Source of the DNA: Chloroflexota bacterium
GTDB taxonomy: Bacteria > Chloroflexota > Dehalococcoidia > SZUA-161 > SpSt-899
Assembly: GCA_018725455.1 (NCBI GenBank)
Contig: QLUN01000026.1
Location: forward strand, 1 to 8,978
Length of the DNA: 8,978 bases
Reading direction: 5' to 3'
Shown: one piece after another, positions 5,447 to 8,978 of the stretch
How the letters are laid out: each line of letters begins with the position of its first letter
How positions within the stretch are numbered: the first letter of the stretch is position 1
The notes under the pieces: generated by a model
Database searches by the model: none
Told to the model about the DNA's origin: nothing
Seen by the model: only the letters and a program-made list of their open reading frames with translations
Program-made: the position numbers and the translations under genes

Positions 5447-6067
5447 TTATGTCATGTTAGGCGATGCCGACCGTCGTTTCTCCACATTTTTTAATATCAT
5501 CTCCACAAACGTATCAAGTCGTTTCCTCACTTCAGGGACCTCAATTAAATCACCGTTGAAGGAGAGTCTATCATACTCTCTTGCGGAGAGCAGAAGTGTT
5601 TCTGGCCAGAAATCAAGGTTCGGTAAATTAAGGTTCTCTAAATTGTAGAGTGCTTCGTGAACAGCCATTTCTCCACCTGCTCCGATATTGCCAATGATTA
5701 TGAAATTGATCTTCCTCAATATTTTTTCGCGGTATTCCGCAAAAGTTTTGGGACTTGGTACTGGTGCTCGTTCACGAAAGGCAAAATATAGGGATGAAAG
5801 GTGCCCACCATAAGTCGGGATTGCGAAAATTAGCGCGGTAGCCTTCTCGCATTTTTCATAAATTTCTGGTACATTATCTTGTATCGGGCATTTTTTGTTA
5901 GCGCAACATTCATAATCGCAATGACTACAAGGTTTAATTTCGAGCTCGAAAGCATTTATGATTTCCGTTTCAAAGCCATATTGTTTAAATTTGTCCAGGC
6001 AGTATTCCACGCACTTCAGGCAATTCCCCTCTTTTCTCGCACTAAACGCTATGCCGAGGGCTTTCAT
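5447..6067 (-). CDS. NADPH-dependent FMN reductase-like flavoprotein, iron-sulfur type
   Basis: The 206 residues fit the flavodoxin-like NADPH-dependent FMN reductase family. GIAFSARKEGNC (6-17) is the FMN phosphate-binding loop and IFAIPTYGGHLSS (about 79-92) is the second flavin contact. Between them is a cysteine cluster, KPCSHCDYECCANKKCPIQD (C47, C50, C54, C55, C60), like the compact motif of iron-sulfur flavoproteins (CX2CX2CX4-7C), so a [4Fe-4S] cluster is possible. Such proteins shuttle electrons in anaerobes. Start ATG 6067 follows an AGAGGGGG ribosome site. The gene is visibly richer in A+T than its neighbours and follows pmbA by 30 bp, so it may be read from the tldD promoter. The last codons contain GCCTAAC, an integron-type inverse core. 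The family is clear; the cluster and partner are inferred. Confidence 0.85.
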   Translation of the reverse strand: MKALGIAFSARKEGNCLKCVEYCLDKFKQYGFETEIINAFELEIKPCSHCDYECCANKKCPIQDNVPEIYEKCEKATALIFAIPTYGGHLSSLYFAFRERAPVPSPKTFAEYREKILRKINFIIIGNIGAGGEMAVHEALYNLENLNLPNLDFWPETLLLSAREYDRLSFNGDLIEVPEVRKRLDTFVEMILKNVEKRRSASPNMT

Positions 6068-6097
6068 TCTGCCCCCTCTTTCCTTAGTTTCGTCTGC

Positions 6098-7402
6098 CTA
6101 TGATTTAGTGGCTACGCTCACACCGTCGAACAATATCGCCGGGAAGGTTCCCATCATTGCCGGGTAGAGGGTGTCTTCTATCGCCAGCACGTTTTTCATC
6201 ACCTCATAGATGTTGCCCGCTACCATGGCGTCCTTTACATTCCCCACTATCTCGCCCTTCTCCACGTATAGTCCGGGGCTAAGGCCCATTGAAAAATCAC
6301 CATTCGGGATGTTACCGCTGTGGGCGCCGAGCACACCAGCGATGATGATGCCGCGATCGATCGACTCTATAAGCTCGGGGAGAGACTTATCGCCGGGCTT
6401 GATAAAGAGGTGAGCCAGAGACGGGGTGGGTTTTGTGGTGATCGCATCACCGCCCCACATCGCACTCCTGAACCCATGCCCGGTCGGACTTGCCTTCAGT
6501 TTGTCGGCGTAGTGCAGATCATAGTAGAAATTCCTTAACACGCCGTTCTCAACTACTGGAAAATATTGGCAGGGTGTTCCTTCGTCATCAAAGCTCCGGG
6601 CGCCGGGCATTTCATCATTGAGGGGGTCGTTATATATGGTGAGTTGACGGTCGAATATCTCCTCCCCCAATTTCTCCGAGACCGGCGACTTCCTTTCGTA
6701 GATGTTCTTTCCATTGGTGGCGCTCTGAAGTCTCCAGATCAGGCCATACATGGTATCCGGCAGGAAAAGCACCTTCATCTTCCCGCCGCGGGGACTCACC
6801 TCTTCCAGCGACTTATTGTAGGTGTGGAGAATAAAGTTCAGATGTTCGTCGGGTGTTTTCTCAAAACCCTTGAAAACCACCAATCGGCTTATCGAGGAAT
6901 AGGAGCCGGGATACATAATTGCGGTGTGGCAATAGTATTGAGATGACCTCGACGAAAGGTCGGTTCCATTGCTGTTTATGAGCCGCACCCTCGATGTCGT
7001 ACGTCCGGCATGTATGTTGATCTGTCCACTTGTTCTGGGGGCCAGTATTTCACAGATCCTGTTGCACTCATCCACGATAGTGGTATTGGTGAGGCTCTCG
7101 ATAGCGGGATTGTAAGTATCCAGTTGAGCCAGATCCCGCGTAACGGGGAGGTCGAAATCCGCCTCAACCCTCAGAGAATCGAGGGCGTTTTGCACGAATT
7201 CCTTAGCATCGATCAGGTTTCTGGTAAATGCGAATCCGAGTTTTCCCTCCTTTATTATTCTCAGGGAAATCCCCGATTGCAGCGAGCTTCCGATATCCTT
7301 GAGCTTCGCATTCTCGAACGAGACGGAATCGACCGTCCGCTCCAGCGAGTAGATCTCCGCTTTATCACTGACCTTCCGGGCGATTTCAAGTAATTCTTCC
7401 AT
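6098..7402 (-). CDS. pmbA: PmbA/TldE, metalloprotease partner subunit
   Basis: TldE/PmbA forms a heterodimer with TldD that digests unfolded or leader peptides; in E. coli it matures microcin B17 and degrades CcdA. The start is ATG 7402, sharing one base with the tldD stop (TGATG) and following GGAGGTG 5 nt upstream, which implies translational coupling. An upstream ATG at 7486 would add 28 residues antisense-like in character and is rejected. The 434 residues include the N-terminal beta-rich half (AEIYSLERTVDSVSFENAKL, ISLRIIKEGKLGFAFT) and the conserved C-terminal GDFSMGLSPGLYVEKGEIVG, AGNIYEVM and PAILFDGVSVA. It lacks HExxxH, as expected for this subunit, since the zinc site is in TldD. 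Confidence 0.93.
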   Translation of the reverse strand: MEELLEIARKVSDKAEIYSLERTVDSVSFENAKLKDIGSSLQSGISLRIIKEGKLGFAFTRNLIDAKEFVQNALDSLRVEADFDLPVTRDLAQLDTYNPAIESLTNTTIVDECNRICEILAPRTSGQINIHAGRTTSRVRLINSNGTDLSSRSSQYYCHTAIMYPGSYSSISRLVVFKGFEKTPDEHLNFILHTYNKSLEEVSPRGGKMKVLFLPDTMYGLIWRLQSATNGKNIYERKSPVSEKLGEEIFDRQLTIYNDPLNDEMPGARSFDDEGTPCQYFPVVENGVLRNFYYDLHYADKLKASPTGHGFRSAMWGGDAITTKPTPSLAHLFIKPGDKSLPELIESIDRGIIIAGVLGAHSGNIPNGDFSMGLSPGLYVEKGEIVGNVKDAMVAGNIYEVMKNVLAIEDTLYPAMMGTFPAILFDGVSVATKS

Positions 7403-8766
7403 CAGGCACCTCCGATGACAACGCTTTTGACAAGTATGTGTGGTCCGCCCATACAGGAACGAATGTTCGTTTGCCCTTTGCCGCATCCTCCGGTTTCACG
7501 CAGCACCAGGTCGTTTCCTACCGCGGTGATGTTTTGCAGGGTGTTATACAGATTCCCCGAGATGTTGATATCACGAATCATTTCCCCCAGTCTGCCGTTC
7601 TTGATCCGGTAGGCATACTGAGCGCCGAATGTGAAGTTCTCCCCGCTGGTCTGCCCTCCCTTGGCGTCCAGGATATACAACCCATCAGCAAGTTCTTCAA
7701 GAAGTTCCCCCAAGCTACTGGTTCCCGGCTGGATAAAGATGTTTCCCATCCTTATAATGGGGGCGAAACGGTAGTCCTCGGCAATAGAGTGGCCACTAAG
7801 GGGCTCCCCAAAAGAGGCCGCCGTCCTTCTCGAATGCAGGCGGCCCACCAGAATCCCATCTTTCAAGAGCTGAACCGGTCTGGCCGTTACACCTTCGTCA
7901 TCGTACTTGTAAAAGCCTAACTGGCCAGGGATCGTGGGGTCATCGATGATGCTGAGCACCTTGTTCCCCAATTTTACTCCGATTCGCATCCTCTCTCTCA
8001 TCGTGGGGTTATCCTCGACAAGATCGGCCTCAGAGAAGTGCCCGAATGCCTCGTGAGTAAAGACCCCGGCCATATCGGGGTCGAGTATTACATTGTAGAT
8101 CCCGGCCTTCACCGGCATGGCCCTCAGAAGGTCGAGGGCAATCCCCGTTTTCCTCTCGAATTCCTCCTCCCGATCTCTAAGTATGGCGAATCCAGTACTT
8201 CCCCCCGTCCCTACTCGCACATTCTGAATGAGATTTCCGTCCTTGCTGGTAATTAGCCCGTTTATCGTTGTGGTAACCAGATCCTCTCGGATTTCGCTTC
8301 CCTCGGTACTTGCAAAATACTTTTCCCGTGTAGCCTCCTGATACTCGAGGTTGGTCGTGCTGATCCCTTCGTGTTTCAGGGGTATGTTGTTGTAGTGCCG
8401 GGTCAAATCCAACTTTTCGGCGATCGAAATCCTTCGCGGGTCCTCCTTGAGCGGAGGCAAAAAAGTGCCTTTTATTGGATTGGTCGTGGCGAACACGACC
8501 GGCTCTTTTATGTTCCGGGATAACAGCAGGGCATTTTCCAGGGCGCTCTCGATCGCTTTTTCGGCATCGCTCTCTTTAGTGAAGGCTATAGTGGATAAGC
8601 CCCCGTTTTTTAGCACCCGCAATACGTATCCATCGGTCGTATTTGAGCCAATCTCCCCTAATTCGGCACCGTTGAAGATAACCCTCGTCTCTTTGAGTAT
8701 TTCGTAGCGAATATCGGCGTAATCTGCATCTGCCTTTGAAATGATCGCCCTTAATGTCTCAAACAT
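7402..8766 (-). CDS. tldD: TldD zinc metalloprotease subunit
   Basis: Catalytic half of the TldD/TldE protease, which threads extended peptides through an internal channel. The zinc motif HEAFGH is at 238-243 (H238, E239, H243) within GVFTHEAFGHFSEADLVEDN. The third ligand, expected as a cysteine, is C428 in ETGGCGKGQ. Other family stretches are GFYKYDDEGVTARPVQLLKD and AKGGQTSGENFTFGAQYAYRI. The 454-residue length is close to normal. Start ATG 8766 has an ideal AGGAGG (8776-8771), 4 nt upstream. It is the first gene of an operon with pmbA and possibly the flavoprotein gene. No RiPP precursor, antitoxin or other peptide substrate gene was found nearby, so the physiological substrate remains open. 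Confidence 0.95.
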   Translation of the reverse strand: MFETLRAIISKADADYADIRYEILKETRVIFNGAELGEIGSNTTDGYVLRVLKNGGLSTIAFTKESDAEKAIESALENALLLSRNIKEPVVFATTNPIKGTFLPPLKEDPRRISIAEKLDLTRHYNNIPLKHEGISTTNLEYQEATREKYFASTEGSEIREDLVTTTINGLITSKDGNLIQNVRVGTGGSTGFAILRDREEEFERKTGIALDLLRAMPVKAGIYNVILDPDMAGVFTHEAFGHFSEADLVEDNPTMRERMRIGVKLGNKVLSIIDDPTIPGQLGFYKYDDEGVTARPVQLLKDGILVGRLHSRRTAASFGEPLSGHSIAEDYRFAPIIRMGNIFIQPGTSSLGELLEELADGLYILDAKGGQTSGENFTFGAQYAYRIKNGRLGEMIRDINISGNLYNTLQNITAVGNDLVLRETGGCGKGQTNIRSCMGGPHILVKSVVIGGA

Positions 8767-8783
8767 AAGCCCTCCTTTATATA

Positions 8784-8812
8784 ATTATAGCACCAAAACC
8801 TCTTCATTGCAA
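8784..8812 (-). promoter_or_regulatory. Sigma70-like promoter of the tldD operon
   Basis: On the minus strand TTGCAA (8812-8807) and a perfect TATAAT (8789-8784) are 17 nt apart, and TGC directly before TATAAT makes an extended -10. Transcription should start near 8777, immediately before the AGGAGG ribosome site, leaving a leader of only about 11 nt. Confidence 0.7.
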
Positions 8813-8817
8813 GAGGT
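8798..8817. promoter_or_regulatory. Inverted repeat over the tldD -35 element
   Basis: ACCTCTT (8798-8804) and AAGAGGT (8811-8817) are perfect complements around a 6-nt centre and overlap the -35 hexamer. On the minus strand the repeat is followed by TTTT, so it could be an operator for tldD or a short terminator for a gene entering from beyond 8978. The pairing is seen; the function is undecided. Confidence 0.5.
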
Positions 8818-8978
8818 CGTTGAGTCACCTAAAATGTAGCCGAGCCCAAGCCATTCTGGGTGGCTGAGGGAAGTTGATTTGGCTTTGGGGAGGGGGTGAA
8901 ATAAGGGATTGTTAGCCTCGAGGCGTGGCTGTAGTGCTCAATTCGGCATATTGACATCGCTCATCATTTCTGGTATAT
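8818..8978. other. No gene recognised
   Basis: Both strands were read in all frames. A 43-codon minus-strand frame and a frame closing with HPEWLGLGYILGDST exist here, but neither has a ribosome site or a recognised family. The latter could be the tail of a gene outside the window. Confidence 0.4.

Noticed and set aside
5385..5462. Complete attC recombination site
   Set aside because: An RYYYAAC inverse core is present, but no matching GTTRRRY core or complementary arm was found on the far side, so only a half-site can be claimed.
7403..7486. 28-residue N-terminal extension of PmbA from an upstream ATG
   Set aside because: It overlaps the conserved tldD C-terminus in another frame. The internal ATG 7402 has GGAGGTG and a TGATG junction, and the family homology begins there.
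8818..8978. tRNA or small peptide gene upstream of tldD, such as a RiPP precursor for the TldD/TldE protease
   Set aside because: No cloverleaf, CCA end, ribosome site or precursor-like leader/core was seen on either strand.

Overview
This looks like a bacterial chromosomal segment of moderate GC content, made of housekeeping genes separated by debris. It carries ndk, rsfS, rph, a UvrD/PcrA helicase and a TldD/TldE protease pair, with Shine-Dalgarno sites and sigma70-like promoters. The phylum cannot be fixed from the sequence. Short heptamer arrays, decayed catabolic genes and an iron-sulfur-type flavoprotein would fit an uncultured anaerobe, for example in the Chloroflexota, but that is only a weak guess.

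Layout. Positions 1-377 hold a collapsed transposase reading frame on the minus strand and a nested inverted repeat. ndk (378-830, plus) converges on and overlaps rsfS (817-1161, minus), which seems to start at a CTG codon. A PIN-like nuclease gene (1221-1811, minus) lies upstream of rsfS, with a five-unit heptamer array between them. The 362-bp gap 1812-2173 holds a sigma70-like promoter overlapping a perfect palindrome, the C-terminal scrap of a class V aminotransferase, and a second heptamer array. rph and pcrA (2174-5106, minus) form a tightly coupled pair with pcrA first. pcrA contains two in-frame inserts made of heptamer repeats, one of which also has a G9 homopolymer. The gap 5107-5446 is the N-terminal half of the NAD-binding domain of a Gfo/Idh/MocA (myo-inositol dehydrogenase-like) gene, truncated at both ends. 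An AT-richer flavoprotein gene follows (5447-6067, minus), then a translationally coupled tldD-pmbA operon (6098-8766, minus) with a clear promoter. No gene was recognised in 8818-8978.

Function. Ndk, RNase PH, RsfS and PcrA serve nucleotide balance, tRNA 3' processing, ribosome silencing and DNA repair. TldD and PmbA together form one metalloprotease. No biosynthetic or defence system is evident. The unusual content is a family of 7-nt-period tandem repeats with unrelated unit sequences (1186-3691), placed beside gene ends and inside a conserved helicase gene, plus three gene remnants that record past deletions or insertions.
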